Source: Magnetospira sp. QH-2
GTDB lineage: Bacteria; Pseudomonadota; Alphaproteobacteria; Rhodospirillales; Magnetospiraceae
Direction: 5' to 3'
DNA length: 64,000 nucleotides
Assembly (NCBI RefSeq): GCF_000968135.1
Contig: NZ_FO538765.1
Span: 1,565,819 to 1,629,818, forward strand
Position numbers and translations under genes: made by a program. This document shows positions 19,011 through 28,410 of this stretch, in pieces. The first letter of the stretch is position 1, and the number at the start of each line of letters is the position of its first letter. The notes under the pieces were generated by a model, which was not told where the DNA came from, did not search any database, and saw only the letters and a list, made by a program, of their open reading frames with translations.

Positions 19011-21001
19011 CGATTGAGGTCCTGTTCCAAGGTCAAAGCGATTTGAGTATTGCCCAGCCGTGCCCGGTAAACCTGAAGGGATTCCAGAATTCTCTGTACA
19101 TAGTTACGGGTCTCGTTGAAGGGGATGTTTTCGATCCAATCCACCGGATCGGCGATACCCTCGCGGGGGTCTCCGAAGGCCCCGATCCAGGCCTTGACCC
19201 GTGATGGTCCGGCATTATAGGCCGCCAAGGAGAGAATATAGGAACCCTCATACCGATCGAGCAGTGTTGCCAGATAGGTTTGGCCGATGGTCATGTTGTA
19301 ATCCGGGTCGCTGGTCAGGCGTGTCTTGGAGTAACGGACCTTGGACTTGCGGGCCAGGCGTTTGGCGGTGGTCGGCATCAACTGCATCATGCCCCTTGCC
19401 CCAGCGCGGCTGATGGCGCGCGGATTGAAGCCACTTTCCTGACGGATCACCGACAGAACCAACGGTTTTTCCGGCGTTGGCAGTTTTTTGGAAATATGGG
19501 CATCGGGCAGGGTGATCTTGGGATAGCCCGGCGCGATCAAAGGCTGCCCGGCCAGGACCGATTTCTTGGCGATGCGCACGGCCAGGTCCGGCCGTTCCAG
19601 TTCCAGGGCGAGATCCGCCGTCAAAGCCCGCCAACCGGCGCTTTGCGATAGATCCACCAAGCGCAGGAGGAACGGATTGACCCGCTTGACCTCGCCGATC
19701 CTGTCCAGCAACAGGGCCATGCGCACCAGTTCGTTTTTCTCGAAGATGCCGGTTTCCTGGGCGTCCGGGCGGGCGTCCGGGGGGATATGCAGCGCGCTCT
19801 TACCCTCTTTGGCCCCCGCCAATTGCCCATAGAAGGTGGTCGGGAACCGGGATCCGATGCCATACCAGAGTGCGGCGGATTTTTTTTGGTTCAATGCTTC
19901 GTTGGCGCGACCGGCCCAATAGGCGGCGCGGGCACGGCTGATCGGGAAATTCACCTTGCCATAGAGGTTGGAGAAATGGTTCAAGGCCACGTCCGCGTCG
20001 CCCAGATAGCGGAGGGCGATCCACCCGGCCAGCCATTCAGCGGCGGCGAACTGACTTCCGGATTCCAATCCATGATTCTTGGCAATGCGATAGGCGTCGG
20101 TGACCTGACCCTTTTTCAACGCGATACGGGTGAGAATGCTGCGCTCTTCCCACCATTGTTCCGGTGCCTGGTCGGTGGGCTTCATGGACAACATCAGTTC
20201 CAAGGCTTGGCCTTCGCGACCCTTGCGGCGGCGCCAGCGGATCCTTTCATAGATCAGTCCTGGGTCATTCTTTAGGCTCTTGGGCACCTGGGCAATGGCT
20301 CGGTCGACGCCGCCTTTGCGCAGCGCCAGCCGGGATCGGGCGATGGCCAACAGCCGGTGGTTCTTGTCAACCTTGTTGAGCATGCGTTTGGCGGCCACAT
20401 GGCGGTCGTCCCACAGCAACCGGTCCAGACGGGCCTTGTGGTCCGCCCGGTCAAGATGTTTGGCGTAGAGTTTGAGGTATTGCCGTTCCTGACGCGGGCC
20501 GAAATCGCCGTTGATCCAGGTATCTTTCAGGAAAACCCTGGCTTCGTCGCGCTTGCCGCTGTTGAGCAGGGCGGCCCCATAGCGGATACGGCCATCGACG
20601 CTGACGGGCTCGCGCTCGCTGAACCAAGCGGCGACCCGTTCGTCGGACAGCCCCGGTGGCATGGTTTCTTCGGCCCGGCGTTGCAAGGTCCATTGCCCCG
20701 GCCAATCGGGATTGTCGGCGATAAAAGCGGTTATTTCATCGAAGGTATGGGAATTGCCTTCACTCTTCAGGTCGATCCAGTCAAGGATCTTGCGTAGGTC
20801 GGTATGGCGGACCTGATTGCGATGCTTGCGGAAGGTGTTCCACTTTTTCTTGTCGGCGGCCTTGAAAGCGGCTTTGGCGGCCGTGATCTCCGCTTTGCTG
20901 GGCGCAGCGGCATGGGTCTTCAAAGGTGTGACGAAGACAGCCAAAAGCACCACAAGTGCTGTGACGACGAACCATCCGTTGATCCGGCCTTGTAATTTCA
21001 T
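19007..21001 (-). CDS. Soluble lytic murein transglycosylase (SLT family)
   Basis: A 664-residue periplasmic enzyme with an N-terminal signal or anchor (WFVVTALVVLLAVFVTP), a long alpha-helical superhelical region (about 40-480) and a C-terminal SLT domain. The catalytic glutamate is in VIRQESGFNPRAIS, followed by GARGMMQLMPTTAKRLA and LSLAAYNAGPSRV, all diagnostic of family 1 lytic transglycosylases. It cleaves the MurNAc-GlcNAc bond forming 1,6-anhydro ends. The length and superhelix resemble Slt70. It is transcribed divergently from dapA, with about 180 bases between the starts. Confidence 0.92.
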   Translation of the reverse strand: MKLQGRINGWFVVTALVVLLAVFVTPLKTHAAAPSKAEITAAKAAFKAADKKKWNTFRKHRNQVRHTDLRKILDWIDLKSEGNSHTFDEITAFIADNPDWPGQWTLQRRAEETMPPGLSDERVAAWFSEREPVSVDGRIRYGAALLNSGKRDEARVFLKDTWINGDFGPRQERQYLKLYAKHLDRADHKARLDRLLWDDRHVAAKRMLNKVDKNHRLLAIARSRLALRKGGVDRAIAQVPKSLKNDPGLIYERIRWRRRKGREGQALELMLSMKPTDQAPEQWWEERSILTRIALKKGQVTDAYRIAKNHGLESGSQFAAAEWLAGWIALRYLGDADVALNHFSNLYGKVNFPISRARAAYWAGRANEALNQKKSAALWYGIGSRFPTTFYGQLAGAKEGKSALHIPPDARPDAQETGIFEKNELVRMALLLDRIGEVKRVNPFLLRLVDLSQSAGWRALTADLALELERPDLAVRIAKKSVLAGQPLIAPGYPKITLPDAHISKKLPTPEKPLVLSVIRQESGFNPRAISRAGARGMMQLMPTTAKRLARKSKVRYSKTRLTSDPDYNMTIGQTYLATLLDRYEGSYILSLAAYNAGPSRVKAWIGAFGDPREGIADPVDWIENIPFNETRNYVQRILESLQVYRARLGNTQIALTLEQDLNR

Positions 21002-21180
21002 GGTCCGGGTCCGCCTTCCTGCGATGCGCTTGTTTGTCCGACTCCGAGGGGAGTCTATTTAGGCTGCGTGCAAATCTCAAGTGTGAGCGCTTGCGGCATC
21101 GCAAGTGGGGGAGTAATGTCCCCGTCCGATTGTCACGGCCACCCATACCCTTCATGTAGGGTCTAAGAGGAGCGAGTACC

Positions 21181-22053
21181 ATGTTCAAGGGGTCCATCTG
21201 CGCATTGATTACACCGTTTAAGAACGGCGCGCTGGATGAAAAAGCCTATCAGGATCTGGTGGCCTGGCATATTGACCAGGGCACCGACGGCGTTGTGCCA
21301 GTGGGAACGACCGGTGAATCACCCACGTTGGATCACGATGAGCACCGCCGGGTGGTGGAGCTTTGCCTGGAAGTGGCCAAGGGTCGCATTCCGGTAATCG
21401 CCGGAGCCGGCTCGAATTCCACCGCCGAGGCGGTATCGTTGACCAAGCACGCCCACAAGGCCGGTGCCGATGCGGCGTTAGTGGTCACCCCCTATTACAA
21501 CAAGCCGACCCAGGCCGGCCTGAAGGCCCATTTCACCGCCGTGGCCGAAGCGGCCGACATTCCGGTGATCATCTATAATATTCCGGGGCGCTCGGTGATC
21601 GACATGAGCACCGAAACCATGGCGGAACTGGCCCAGGTCCCCAACATTGTCGGGGTCAAGGACGCCACCGGCGATCTGGTCCGGCCTATCACCACCCATT
21701 TGGCCTGCGGACCGGATTTCTGTCAGCTTTCCGGCGAGGATGCGACGGCCCTGGCGTTTCTGGTCGGCGGCGGGCAGGGCTGCATTTCGGTGACCGCCAA
21801 TGTGGCGCCGAAGCTCTGCGCCGACATGCAACGCGCTTGGCGCGAGGGCGATCTGAAGACCGCCATGGACCTGCAATTCAAGCTGATGCCGTTGCATCAG
21901 GCCATGTTCTGTGAATCCAGCCCCGGTCCGGTGAAGTATGCCGCCGAGGTGTTGGGGCTTTGCTCCTCGGAAGTCAGATTGCCCTTGTGCGATATCTCCG
22001 ACGCCTCGAAAGCGCGTGTGGACGCGGCGTTGAAGACCCTCGGCCTGACGTGA
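21181..22053 (+). CDS. dapA: 4-hydroxy-tetrahydrodipicolinate synthase
   Basis: Condenses pyruvate with aspartate semialdehyde in lysine and diaminopimelate synthesis. The 290-residue protein has the family motifs [14 protein letters not shown], the catalytic tyrosine in [10 protein letters not shown] and the Schiff-base lysine in [16 protein letters not shown] ribosome-binding site lies about 8 bases before the ATG. It precedes smpB by ten bases in the same direction, a linkage conserved in alphaproteobacteria. Confidence 0.97.
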   Translation: MFKGSICALITPFKNGALDEKAYQDLVAWHIDQGTDGVVPVGTTGESPTLDHDEHRRVVELCLEVAKGRIPVIAGAGSNSTAEAVSLTKHAHKAGADAALVVTPYYNKPTQAGLKAHFTAVAEAADIPVIIYNIPGRSVIDMSTETMAELAQVPNIVGVKDATGDLVRPITTHLACGPDFCQLSGEDATALAFLVGGGQGCISVTANVAPKLCADMQRAWREGDLKTAMDLQFKLMPLHQAMFCESSPGPVKYAAEVLGLCSSEVRLPLCDISDASKARVDAALKTLGLT

Positions 22054-22063
22054 TTGACGGTCC

Positions 22064-22546
22064 ATGGCAGCCAAGAAAAAGAAACGTGAAGCGCCCGGCA
22101 CGATTGCCGCCCAAAACCGCAAGGCGCGGCACGACTATTTTATCGAGGATTCCATTGAGGCGGGCCTGATGCTCATGGGCTCGGAGGTCAAATCCCTGCG
22201 CGAGGGACGCGGCAACATCGGTGATTCCTATGCCGAGGTGAAGGACGGCGAGGTCTGGTTGGTGAATGCCCATATTCCGGAATACAAACCGGCCAAGCAT
22301 TTCAGCCATACGCCTACCCGGCCCCGAAAAATGCTGCTCAAGAGCAAGGAAATTGCCCGTCTTTCCAATGCAGTGAATCGCAAGGGCATGACCTTGGTCC
22401 CCTTGTCGATCTACTTCAATGATCGGGGAATAGCCAAGGTGGATTTGGGCTTGGCCCGGGGCAAAAAGGGCTACGACAAACGGGAATCCTCCAAGAACCG
22501 GGACTGGAAACTTCAGCAAGCGCGCGTGATGCGTGCCAAGGGCTGA
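22064..22546 (+). CDS. smpB: SsrA-binding protein
   Basis: A 160-residue tmRNA partner for trans-translation of stalled ribosomes. [40 protein letters not shown] and the tail [20 protein letters not shown] are conserved SmpB blocks, including the basic C-terminal tail that enters the ribosomal A site. It follows dapA closely, with only a weak ribosome-binding site, suggesting coupled translation. The tmRNA gene itself was not seen in this window. Confidence 0.97.
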   Translation: MAAKKKKREAPGTIAAQNRKARHDYFIEDSIEAGLMLMGSEVKSLREGRGNIGDSYAEVKDGEVWLVNAHIPEYKPAKHFSHTPTRPRKMLLKSKEIARLSNAVNRKGMTLVPLSIYFNDRGIAKVDLGLARGKKGYDKRESSKNRDWKLQQARVMRAKG

Positions 22547-22622
22547 CTCCAATCGTCGAACGGGGTAGATTTATTCACCTCCATCGGCCCCATCGGCCCT
22601 ATCGGCAAGAGGACTCGGACCC

Positions 22623-23570
22623 ATGCGCATATCCCTGATCGTCGCTATGGCCGAAAACCGGATCATTGGGCGGGCCAATGGGCTGCCCTGGCGCATCTCC
22701 GCCGACCTGAAGCATTTCAAGGCCATCACCACCGGCAAGGCGGTCATCATGGGCCGCAAGACCTATGAATCCATCGGCAGACCCTTGCCTGACCGTCACA
22801 ATATCGTCGTATCGCGGGATTTGGATTTCGAGCCTGACTGCGTCGAGGTGGCGCGCAGCCTGAAAGCGGCCTTGCATGCGGCCGAGGGCTGGGGCGATGA
22901 CGAGGCCATGGTGATCGGTGGCGCGGCCATCTATGAACAAGCACTGGCCCAGGCCGACCGCCTCTATCTGACCGAAGTCCATGCGGAAGTGCAGGGCGAT
23001 GTTTCATTTCCTGAATTCGATCCCTGCCAATGGCGGGAGTTATCCCGCGAACGCCATTCAGCAGGGCAGGGCGCCGACCACGACTACAGCTTCGTGGTGC
23101 TGGAGCGCGGCATCGCGTTCGATGTGGATGGCCTGGACGCTGGTCCCCGGGCCCGGGCCTACTTTGCCGATGGCGGCTACTATTGTGCCGAGGCCGTGCT
23201 CAAATCCCTCATGGAAACGAGTGATCGCGTGGAGACGGTCCCGGTGCGCGTGGCCAGCGGTTTTTGTTCCGGTCTGGCGCGGACATCCAGTCTTTGCGGG
23301 GCTTTGAGCGGCGGGATCCTGGCCCTTAATCTGGCGCTGGGCCGGGATGAGCCGGGGCGCCCCATCGAACGGAATTACGCGGCAATTCGGGACCTGATGG
23401 CCCTGTTCGAGGCCCGCTTTGGCGCCACCCAATGCGGTGTCCTGACCGGCGTGGATTTGGATACGGAAGACGGCCGCCAAGCCTTTGCCGCCAAAGGGCA
23501 AAAGGAGAGCTGCCGGGACTATGCGGCCGTCGTGGCCGAATGGGTCGAGACCCGATTGCGGGAAACCTGA
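22623..23570 (+). CDS. folA: Dihydrofolate reductase fused to a C_GCAxxG_C_C-like Cys-rich domain
   Basis: The first about 163 residues are a full dihydrofolate reductase: MAENRIIGRANGLPWRISAD, IMGRKTYESIGRPLP and MVIGGAAIYEQAL give the folate and NADPH sites, and the C-terminal strands are present. Residues about 175-315 are a second domain with spaced cysteines (188, 215, 225, 271, 297), including FCSGLARTSSLCGALSGG and CGVLTGVD, which fits the C_GCAxxG_C_C redox-protein family. There is no frameshift between the domains. DHFR supplies tetrahydrofolate; the role of the added domain is unknown. The gene lies alone after smpB and ends directly against a small convergent gene. Confidence 0.85.
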   Translation: MRISLIVAMAENRIIGRANGLPWRISADLKHFKAITTGKAVIMGRKTYESIGRPLPDRHNIVVSRDLDFEPDCVEVARSLKAALHAAEGWGDDEAMVIGGAAIYEQALAQADRLYLTEVHAEVQGDVSFPEFDPCQWRELSRERHSAGQGADHDYSFVVLERGIAFDVDGLDAGPRARAYFADGGYYCAEAVLKSLMETSDRVETVPVRVASGFCSGLARTSSLCGALSGGILALNLALGRDEPGRPIERNYAAIRDLMALFEARFGATQCGVLTGVDLDTEDGRQAFAAKGQKESCRDYAAVVAEWVETRLRET

Positions 23571-23780
23571 TCAGGAAGTGGTCGGTTCCCTGCGGTAATG
23601 CTTGCCATCTTGCAAGGCCGACAGGGCCACGGTAATGGTCCGATTTCGGTCGCCGAGGCTGACCAGCCGGACATGAGGTGGGATATCCGTGTATTCGAAG
23701 AATCGCTCCACCGCCCATCGAGTCTGGGTGGCGCCATACTTCACATAGATATCGCCCTGGGCGATGTCGTCTCTCTTCAT
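23571..23780 (-). CDS. Small conserved-looking protein of unknown function
   Basis: A 69-residue basic protein starting MKRDDIAQGDIYVKYGATQT at the ATG at 23780, with AAGGA about ten bases upstream. The frame is open further upstream, but that extension has no ribosome-binding site and lies in an intergenic stretch. The composition (mixed charged and aromatic, ending HYRREPTTS) looks like a real small folded protein; there are no cysteines or membrane helix. It is convergent with and immediately abuts the DHFR fusion gene. I do not recognise the family. Confidence 0.55.
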   Translation of the reverse strand: MKRDDIAQGDIYVKYGATQTRWAVERFFEYTDIPPHVRLVSLGDRNRTITVALSALQDGKHYRREPTTS

Positions 23781-23974
23781 GGAGCGTATTCCTTTTGGGA
23801 TTCGGGTCGCCGAAGCGGGCGACAGCAATACCTCATTCTCTGCCTCAGGCCAAACGGGATTCCGCATCAAATGCACGGAAAAACGGTTAGAGCTTGATAC
23901 AGCGGGAAAGTTTCTTTTCCCGGTCCGGTCCGGCGGGTAGTCTGATCGGCCTTGGCAGTTCAAAGGACCTTCCC

Positions 23975-24718
23975 ATGGCCGTCTCTCCTTTTCTCGCCCG
24001 TGCGCTGATTGATCAGGCGAAACGGGAGCCGTTTTCCGGGCGGCTGGTGGCGTTGAGTCGCTATGACATGTGGTTCCGCACCGATCACCTGAAGGTTCTG
24101 GCCGCGGATGCCGGGTTTGATCTGCGGGTGGATCCCGATGATGATCCGGAACCGCTGGGCGCCAATCAGGGACTCCGCGCCGAGTTGTTTTTCAAGGCCT
24201 TGGGCTTTTCCGAGGTGGTGACATTGGAACTGTTCGATCCGGCGCCCGGGACAGTGGTGCTGGATCTCAATCTGGCGGACACGCCGGAAGACATGATTGG
24301 ATGCGCCGATGCGGTGTTCGATTTGGGCACCAGTGAGCATGTCTACCATCCGATCCACCTGCTGAATCATGTGGCGCGAATGCTTGGGCCCGGCGGGCGG
24401 GCAATCCATCACACGCCCGCCAACAACATGCTGAATCACGGCTTTTTTCAGTTCTCCCCAACCTTTTACTACGACCACTATGAGGCCAACCGGTTCGAGG
24501 TGCTGGAGGTGATGATCAATCTGTTCAGTCACCCCAACGACGAAGTACAGAGCCTGCTGCCCATTGCGCGGGAAGCCTCCTGGCGCGAGCCCATGATGAC
24601 AGGTGCCAAGAGCGCCTATAATTTCGTGGTGGCGCGCAAGACACCGGAATCCACCGTTGGTGTTCCGGCGTTACAGGCGGTCTATACCCGGGGGCCGGGC
24701 GGGCCACCGAAGACCTAA
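23975..24718 (+). CDS. SAM-dependent methyltransferase-like protein
   Basis: A 247-residue protein. Middle residues VLDLNLADTPEDMIGCADAV, DLGTSEHVYHPIHLLNHVAR and MLGPGGRAIHHTPANNM resemble the second half of class I methyltransferases, where an acidic residue and the LLNHVARMLGPGGR helix-strand follow. The classic glycine-rich SAM motif is weak, so binding of SAM is inferred. The ATG at 23975 has AAGGA eight bases before it. Its TAA stop (24716-24718) coincides with the first base of a dispersed repeat, so the C-terminus may have been altered by insertion of that repeat. Confidence 0.65.
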   Translation: MAVSPFLARALIDQAKREPFSGRLVALSRYDMWFRTDHLKVLAADAGFDLRVDPDDDPEPLGANQGLRAELFFKALGFSEVVTLELFDPAPGTVVLDLNLADTPEDMIGCADAVFDLGTSEHVYHPIHLLNHVARMLGPGGRAIHHTPANNMLNHGFFQFSPTFYYDHYEANRFEVLEVMINLFSHPNDEVQSLLPIAREASWREPMMTGAKSAYNFVVARKTPESTVGVPALQAVYTRGPGGPPKT

Positions 24719-24897
24719 GAGGCGGATTTAAAAGTATTGTCCTACGGCCCCGCCTCGCCCTTCGTCCCTCGACAAGCTCGGGATGAGGAAGCTCAGGGTG
24801 AGGCTATCATGTTGAAAGGGCAAAAGCCCTCATGCTGAGCTTGTCGAAGCATGTGTCGCCACAGGCTCGAAATCGGACTTTTTCAGCAGCCTGTTAA
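24718..24897. repeat. Dispersed palindromic repeat, copy A (intact)
   Basis: A composite element. Its left end (24718-24742, starting AGAGGCGG) resembles the terminus of the repeats at 33473 and 63898; its core carries CTCGACAAGCTC and CATGCTGAGCTTGTCGAAGC, a widespread intergenic palindrome; its right end is CTTTTTCAGCAGCCTG. The core and right end are almost the same as copy D at 58289, where the right end is interrupted by an IS element. This copy therefore shows the uninterrupted target site. Confidence 0.85.
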
Positions 24898-24900
24898 CGA

Positions 24901-24935
24901 AAAAAAGGCCCCCGCAGCACTGCGGAGGCCTTTTT
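24901..24935. terminator. Bidirectional rho-independent terminator
   Basis: AAAAAAGGCC is followed by a GC-rich stem CCGCA/TGCGG with a four-base loop and then GGCC plus TTTTT. With A-run and T-run on opposite sides it can stop transcription from both the methyltransferase side and the apbC side, which converge here. Confidence 0.85.
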
Positions 24936-24955
24936 CCGATGGGATCGATCGTGAC

Positions 24956-26056
24956 CTACTGCAGCACGATCTTCGGCGCTTGAGCGGCCTTTTTGGCCAG
25001 CTGCTGCTCCACATTGGCCCAAACCTTGTCGGCAATCTCGCGATAGGCCTTGGAATGGGCGTTATCCGGATCGGAGTCGACAATGGGATTGCCACCGTCG
25101 GAGGTTTCGCGGATCTGCACGTCCAGCGGCACTTCGCCGAGGAAGGGCATGCCCAGCAGGTCGGCTTCGTCCTTGGCGCCGCCGTGGCTGAAGATTTCGG
25201 TGCGCTCGCCGCAATGCGGGCAGGCGAAATAGCTCATGTTCTCGACCAGACCGAGCACGGCCACGTCCACCTTGCGGAACATGTTCAGTCCCTTGCGGGC
25301 ATCGGCCAGGGCGATATCCTGCGGCGTGGAAACAATCACCGCGCCGGTGAGCGGCACACGTTGCGCCATGGTCAACTGCACATCACCGGTTCCCGGGGGC
25401 ATGTCGACGACGAGAACGTCCAACGGACCCCAATCCACGTCCCGCATGAACTGCTCCAAGGCACCCATGACCATCGGGCCACGCCAGATGATCGGGGTTT
25501 CCTCTTCGACCAGGAAACCCATGGACATGCATTTGATGCCGTGATTTTCCATCGGGTCCATGCGGCGGCCATCGGCCGACGTGGGGTCTCCGGTGATACC
25601 CAGCATGCGGGGCATGGAAGGACCATAGATATCGGCATCCAGCACGCCTACCTTAAGGCCCTTGTCGCGCAGGGCGATGGCCAGGTTGACGGCGGTGGTG
25701 GATTTGCCCACGCCGCCTTTGCCCGAAGCCACGGCGACAATGGAGGCCACTTCCGGCAGCATGGCGTTTTCCATTTCCACCTGACCGGCGGGGCCGCCTT
25801 CTTGCGGACGCTCGGCGGTGAGCACGGCGGTGACCGAGATCACGCCGGGCAGGCCATGCACGGTGGATTCCGCTTCCTTGCGCAAGGGTTCCATGTGCGG
25901 GCCGCGTTCCGGGTCCACTTGAATGGCAAAAGCCACGTGACCATCTTTAATTTGCATCCCTGTAATCATGCCCAGATCGACGACATTATTGCCGCGTTCC
26001 GGGTCGTTCACCCCCTGCAGGGCTTCGAGAATTTGTTGTTCTGTTACGCTTGTCAT
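24956..26056 (-). CDS. apbC: Iron-sulfur cluster carrier protein, Mrp/NBP35 ATPase
   Basis: A 366-residue scaffold/carrier for Fe-S clusters. An N-terminal DUF59 (MIP18-like) domain with NDPERGNNVVDLGMI is followed by the P-loop VASGKGGVGKSTTAVNLAIA, DADIYGPSMPRMLGI, and the metal-binding CXXC in MSYFACPHCGERTEIF. The gene name Mrp is unrelated to the cation antiporter earlier in the window. The start ATG at 26056 gives MTSVTEQQ; the longer open frame upstream is not supported. It is divergent from hflK with about 140 bases between the starts. Confidence 0.94.
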   Translation of the reverse strand: MTSVTEQQILEALQGVNDPERGNNVVDLGMITGMQIKDGHVAFAIQVDPERGPHMEPLRKEAESTVHGLPGVISVTAVLTAERPQEGGPAGQVEMENAMLPEVASIVAVASGKGGVGKSTTAVNLAIALRDKGLKVGVLDADIYGPSMPRMLGITGDPTSADGRRMDPMENHGIKCMSMGFLVEEETPIIWRGPMVMGALEQFMRDVDWGPLDVLVVDMPPGTGDVQLTMAQRVPLTGAVIVSTPQDIALADARKGLNMFRKVDVAVLGLVENMSYFACPHCGERTEIFSHGGAKDEADLLGMPFLGEVPLDVQIRETSDGGNPIVDSDPDNAHSKAYREIADKVWANVEQQLAKKAAQAPKIVLQ

Positions 26057-26199
26057 CCTTGATTCTCCAAACAAACCGACCGATATCCGGTAAAACGTCA
26101 TAACGAGGCGCGTTGCGCCGTTCGATTGACTGTCATATAAGGCCCTCGTTCGATAGTTCAAAGGCCGGATACGAATTAAATAAGGAAAGGGTGATATCC

Positions 26200-27351
26200 A
26201 TGGCATGGAATCCACAGGGAGGCGGCGGCGGTGGCCCATGGGGCGGCGGCGGCAACAACCAGGGCCCCTGGGGCGGCGGCGGTCGCGGTCCCACTGGTGG
26301 CGGTGGTCGTGGCCCGACCCCTCCCGACATCGAGGAAATGCTGCGCAAGAGCCAGGAACGCATGAAAGGCTTTATGCCCGGCGGCGGACTCGGTGGGGCG
26401 CGCGGATTCGGCCTGATCGTGATTGTTCTGGCCTTGGTCTGGGCGGTAACCGGTTTTTACCGAGTGCAGCCTGGCGAAGTGGGCGTGCAGATTTTATTCG
26501 GTGAGTACGTGTCACAGACTCCGGCCGGTCTGCATTGGTGGATGCCCGCGCCCATGGGCGAGGTGATCAAGCCGCAAGTGGAAAAGGTCAATACCATCCC
26601 GGTGGGCTATCGCGGCGGCGAGAGTGTCGGTGGCCGAACCCTGGGCAAGCAGGACGTGCCGCAGGAATCGCTGATGCTGACCGGCGACCAGAATATCATC
26701 GATTTGAAGTTCCAGGTGCAGTGGAAGATCAAGAATGCGGCGGACTTCCTGTTCAATATCCGCAATCCCGTAGCGACCATCAAGGCTGCGGCGGAAAGTT
26801 CCATGCGTGAAGTGGTGGGACAGACGACTTTGGAAAACACCCTGTCCAAGGACCGCCCCAAAGTGCAGGCCAATTCTCAGAAACTGCTCCAGCAGATTCT
26901 GGATGCCTATGGCTCGGGCGTGCTGATCACCGAAGTGAAGCTGCAGGAAACCGATCCTCCACAGGAAGTCATCGATGCCTTCAACGACGTGCAACGGGCC
27001 AAGCAGGATCAGGAGCGCCTTGTCAACGAAGCCAACACCTATCGCAACGACATCGTGCCCAGGGCCAAAGGTCAGGGTGAGCGGATGATCCAGCAGGCAA
27101 CCGCCTACAAGGAGCAGATGGTCAACGAAGCCAAGGGTGAAGCCCAACGGTTTATCGACATCTACAACGCCTATGCCCAGAACAAATCCGTGACCCGCAA
27201 GCGGCTCTATCTGGAGCGCATGCAGAACGTCATGGGCAACGCCACCAAGATCATCATCGACGAAAAAGCCCAAGGCAAGCAGGGGGTGGTCCCCTATCTG
27301 CCGCTCAACCAGATGGGCCGGTTCGGGCCGCAGCGGCCGGGAGGGAATTGA
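26200..27351 (+). CDS. hflK: FtsH protease modulator HflK
   Basis: A 383-residue inner-membrane SPFH/prohibitin protein. It opens with a Gly/Pro/Trp-rich cytoplasmic segment (residues 1-45, repeats of GPWGGGG), has one membrane helix near 70-88 (GLIVIVLALVWAVTGFY), then the periplasmic SPFH domain beginning RVQPGEVGVQILFG and a long helical part. With HflC it forms a large cage around FtsH. The ATG at 26200 has AAGGAAAGG upstream. It overlaps no gene but its stop is immediately followed by hflC. Confidence 0.95.
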   Translation: MAWNPQGGGGGGPWGGGGNNQGPWGGGGRGPTGGGGRGPTPPDIEEMLRKSQERMKGFMPGGGLGGARGFGLIVIVLALVWAVTGFYRVQPGEVGVQILFGEYVSQTPAGLHWWMPAPMGEVIKPQVEKVNTIPVGYRGGESVGGRTLGKQDVPQESLMLTGDQNIIDLKFQVQWKIKNAADFLFNIRNPVATIKAAAESSMREVVGQTTLENTLSKDRPKVQANSQKLLQQILDAYGSGVLITEVKLQETDPPQEVIDAFNDVQRAKQDQERLVNEANTYRNDIVPRAKGQGERMIQQATAYKEQMVNEAKGEAQRFIDIYNAYAQNKSVTRKRLYLERMQNVMGNATKIIIDEKAQGKQGVVPYLPLNQMGRFGPQRPGGN

Positions 27352-27353
27352 TC

Positions 27354-28217
27354 ATGAAAACCCGTTTGATCGCATTTGCCATCGTCATCGCTGCAATCGC
27401 CGTGGTGGCCTCCAGCGCCTTGTTCACCGTCCACCAGACCCAACAGGCCCTGGTGCTGCAATTCGGTAATCCCATCGACGTGAAAAATGAGCCGGGCCTG
27501 CATTTCAAGCTGCCTTTCGTGCAGAATGTGGAATACTTTGAGCGCCGGATCCTGGACCTGGATCCGCCGCCACAGGAAGCACCGCTGGCGGACCAGAAGC
27601 GCGTCAATGTGGATTCTTTCGTGCGCTACAAAATCGTCGATCCGCTTGAGTTTCGCAAAAAGGCCGGGACCGATTCCAATTTCCGCGGCATTTTCGGGGC
27701 CCAGTTGAATTCCGCCGTGCGTGCCGAGGTGGGTCAGGTGTTCCTGGCCGATATGCTGTCCGAAAAGCGCCAAGAAGTCATGGAGCGGATTACCGCCACC
27801 CTCAAATCCAAGGCGCCGGAATTTGGTGTCGAGGTGGTGGATGTGCGCATTGGGCGCACCGACCTGCCGGAAGCCACGTCGGCCGCCGTGTATAACCGCA
27901 TGCGCTCCGATCGTAAGGCTTATGCCGCGGAGATCCGCGCCGAGGGTGAACGGCAGAAGCTCAACATCGAGGCCGATGCGGATCGCCAGCGCACCATCAT
28001 CATCGCCGAAGCCAAGCAGCAGTCCGAGATTCTGCGCGGTCAAGGCGATGCGGAACGCACCACCATTCTTAGCAACGCCTATGGTCGGGATCTGGAGTTC
28101 TTCGATCTCTACCGGACCCTGGGGGCCTACGAAGAGGGGCTGGGCGAAGGCACCACCATGGTCCTGAGCCCGGATTCCGAGTTCTTCCGGTACTTCCAGT
28201 CGAGCACGGGGCGATAA
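27354..28217 (+). CDS. hflC: FtsH protease modulator HflC
   Basis: A 287-residue partner of HflK. One N-terminal helix (AIAVVASSALFTVHQTQQAL) is followed by the SPFH domain with LQFGNPIDVKNEPGLHFKLP and the helical region EIRAEGERQKLNIEADADRQ. I start at the ATG at 27354; a TTG at 27348 overlaps the hflK stop and is in frame, and GGGAGGG lies upstream of both. The HflKC complex restrains the membrane protease FtsH. Confidence 0.95.
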   Translation: MKTRLIAFAIVIAAIAVVASSALFTVHQTQQALVLQFGNPIDVKNEPGLHFKLPFVQNVEYFERRILDLDPPPQEAPLADQKRVNVDSFVRYKIVDPLEFRKKAGTDSNFRGIFGAQLNSAVRAEVGQVFLADMLSEKRQEVMERITATLKSKAPEFGVEVVDVRIGRTDLPEATSAAVYNRMRSDRKAYAAEIRAEGERQKLNIEADADRQRTIIIAEAKQQSEILRGQGDAERTTILSNAYGRDLEFFDLYRTLGAYEEGLGEGTTMVLSPDSEFFRYFQSSTGR

Positions 28218-28221
28218 AAAC

Positions 28222-28410
28222 ATGGAGCTTCTCTTCGCGGCGCTGGGTTTGGCCATCGCCATCGAAGGGATGCTCTATGCCCTGTTTCCCGACGGCATGC
28301 GCAACATGATGGCGCAGATCATGGAGATGCCGTCGAGGACCCTGCGTGCCGCCGGGCTGGCAGCGGCGGTGGTTGGCGTGGTGATTGCCTGGATGGCCCG
28401 TCTGGGTTAA
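28222..28410 (+). CDS. DUF2065 small membrane protein
   Basis: A 62-residue protein with two helices (MELLFAALGLAIAIEGMLYA and AAGLAAAVVGVVIAWMARLG) joined by a short basic loop. This is the DUF2065 family, which is characteristically located right after hflC in proteobacteria, as here with four bases between them. Its function is not known; association with the HflKC-FtsH system is inferred from the conserved position. Confidence 0.88.
   Translation: MELLFAALGLAIAIEGMLYALFPDGMRNMMAQIMEMPSRTLRAAGLAAAVVGVVIAWMARLG

Noticed and set aside
24780-24860. Small gene in the repeat region between the methyltransferase and apbC
   Set aside because: The same sequence occurs at other intergenic sites in both orientations, so any short frame in it is a by-product of the repeat.
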